Part shown: in pieces, positions 63,045 to 64,000 of the stretch | How the letters are laid out: each line of letters starts with the position of its first letter | Position numbering within the stretch: the stretch's first letter is position 1 | NCBI GenBank assembly: GCA_003298465.1 | Contig: QNGA01000004.1 | Span: 186,001 to 250,000, forward strand | Reading direction: 5' to 3' | Origin: a halophilic archaeon | GTDB taxonomy: Archaea; Halobacteriota; Halobacteria; Halobacteriales; Haladaptataceae | Length of the DNA stretch: 64,000 nt | Position numbers and translations under genes: made by a program | Notes under the pieces: model-generated | Databases searched by the model: none | What the model was told of the DNA's origin: nothing | The model's input: the letters and a program-made list of their open reading frames with translations, nothing else

Positions 63045-63818
63045 ATGACGAGGATAGCAGTCACCGGCGCGGCGGGCAACGTCGGACGGCAGGCGCTCCG
63101 GGCGCTCGACGACCACGAGGTGACGCCACTGGTCCACCACGAACAGGAGGACATCGACGGCGTCGTCACCGACGTGACCGACTACGAGTCGCTCGCGGAC
63201 GCGTTCGCCGGCCACGACGTGGTCGTCCACCTCGCGGCGAACCCGTCGCCGGAGGCCGACTGGAGCAGCGTCGTCGACGTGAACATCGAGGGCACGCACA
63301 ACGTCTACGAGGCGGCCCGGGAGCAGGACGTCGACCGCGTGGTCTTCGCCTCACCGAACCACGCTGTCGGGATGTACAACGCCGACGACCCGATGGAGAC
63401 CGAGTCGATGACCACCGAAGTCGCCGCCCCCGTCGACCCCGACGACCCGCCGCGCGCCGACTCCTTCTACGGCGTGAGCAAGGTGACCGGCGAGGCCGTC
63501 GGCAACCTGTACGCCGACCGTCACGGCATCGAGGTCGTGAACCTCCGCATCGGCTGGCTGTTGGACGAGGACGAACTCGCCGAGGAGCAGGACGCCGACC
63601 CCGGCCACGCCCGGTTCGCGCGGGCGATGTGGCTCAGCCCCAGGGACTGCCGGAACGTCGTCGAGGCCGCCGCGACCGCCGACCTCCCCGAGACGAGCGT
63701 CACCGCCCACGCCATCTCGCGCAACCACGACCGGTTCCTCGCCCTGTCGTGGACCGAGCAGGCGCTGGGCTACCGACCGCGCGACGACGCCAGCGAAGTG
63801 CTCGCCGACGACGCCTGA
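63045..63818 (+). CDS. NAD-dependent sugar dehydrogenase/epimerase-type SDR
   Basis: The 257-residue protein is an extended SDR: VTGAAGNVGRQAL (about 6-18), VVHLAANPSPEADW, NIEGTHNVYEAA, FASPNHAVGMY, the catalytic YGVSKVTGE and RIGWLL, FARAMWLSPRDC. The NHAVG and MWLSPRDC blocks are like haloarchaeal Azf (NAD-dependent glucose-6-phosphate dehydrogenase) and uronate dehydrogenase. The substrate is probably a sugar or sugar acid. The gene is divergent from AIRS-like copy 2. Confidence 0.82.
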   Translation: MTRIAVTGAAGNVGRQALRALDDHEVTPLVHHEQEDIDGVVTDVTDYESLADAFAGHDVVVHLAANPSPEADWSSVVDVNIEGTHNVYEAAREQDVDRVVFASPNHAVGMYNADDPMETESMTTEVAAPVDPDDPPRADSFYGVSKVTGEAVGNLYADRHGIEVVNLRIGWLLDEDELAEEQDADPGHARFARAMWLSPRDCRNVVEAAATADLPETSVTAHAISRNHDRFLALSWTEQALGYRPRDDASEVLADDA

Positions 63819-63876
63819 GCGCCGGGGACGCTGCCGCCGGCGAAACAACGATGTGGTACGAATACGCAGGGAAAGC

Positions 63877-64000
63877 ATGGACACTGAAGTCGTCGCCGAG
63901 TTCGAGTCGTCGCTCCGTCGACTCGACGTCGGTCGGACGAAGACCACGACCGACGGGTTCGACGACGCGCTGGCGGACGTCGTCTCCCGACCGGCGGTCG
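63877..64000 (+). CDS. Start of a probable LUD-domain (lactate utilisation) protein, truncated by window edge
   Basis: Only about 41 residues are seen (MDTEVVAEFESSLRRLDVGR at the start). They fit the beginning of haloarchaeal LUD-domain proteins of the LldG type, but the defining domain is beyond the window. It lies 58 bases after the SDR gene on the same strand. Confidence 0.4.
   Translation, partial: MDTEVVAEFESSLRRLDVGRTKTTTDGFDDALADVVSRPAV

Noticed and set aside
1..64000. rRNA, tRNA and CRISPR arrays
   Set aside because: No rRNA-like block, tRNA cloverleaf or regularly spaced repeat-spacer set was recognised by eye. The 50-bp repeats at 27851 lack identical repeats with unique spacers and are too few.

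Overview
The window is from a haloarchaeon (class Halobacteria). Supporting signs are the high G+C, the strongly acidic predicted proteins, leaderless-looking promoters with TATA-like boxes about 25-30 bases before start codons, and archaeal or haloarchaeal genes such as Rpo11, PilB/PilC-type pilus genes, an ArsA/Get3-type ATPase, a ThiD-ThiN fusion and a CtaA-like/CtaB fusion. The genus cannot be fixed from the sequence alone.

Bases 1-19500 hold a large cobalamin (corrin ring) cluster. It has three arms: cobN-cbiC-cbiE on the minus strand; divergent chlID, cbtB, cbtA, a [2Fe-2S] protein and a cupin on the plus strand; and an 11-gene minus-strand operon (cbiT, cbiL, cbiF, cbiG, two cbiH-type genes, a ferredoxin, a LAGLIDADG-like protein, cbiX fused to a [2Fe-2S] domain, DUF3209, and a PQQ-type propeller). 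A winged-helix regulator is divergent from that operon. The short element AACCTnnnTTG recurs at the cobN/chlID, cbtB and cbiT promoters and is a candidate shared operator.

Bases 19500-32700 are mixed metabolism: a CaiB/BaiF CoA-transferase, an LhgO-type oxidase, a DUF302 protein divergent from a CopB-type copper P-type ATPase (both carry a near-identical 25-bp element), a sugar-acid dehydratase followed by 50-bp repeats with changing hairpins, a secreted PQQ propeller, a DUF3179 lipoprotein, and a second copy of the winged-helix regulator.

Bases 32700-40400 carry a J-domain protein, terminal oxidase subunits III and II, haem O synthase, a membrane protein of the DUF7546 type, a phosphotransferase and an ABC-2 exporter. 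Oxidase subunit I is not in the window. Bases 40500-45540 encode a BMP/NupOPQ-type nucleoside ABC importer. Bases 45600-50500 contain housekeeping genes (phosphohexomutase, HisF, a flippase-like membrane protein, Rpo11).

Bases 50576-54336 hold a pilB-pilC pair in which pilC is split by an in-frame TAG. The rest holds an ASST-like protein, an amphi-Trp-type protein, an ArsA/Get3 ATPase, ThiD-ThiN, two close AIR-synthase/HypE-like paralogues on either side of a GntP permease, an SDR dehydrogenase and the start of a probable LUD-domain gene. No rRNA, tRNA, CRISPR array or intact insertion sequence was recognised.
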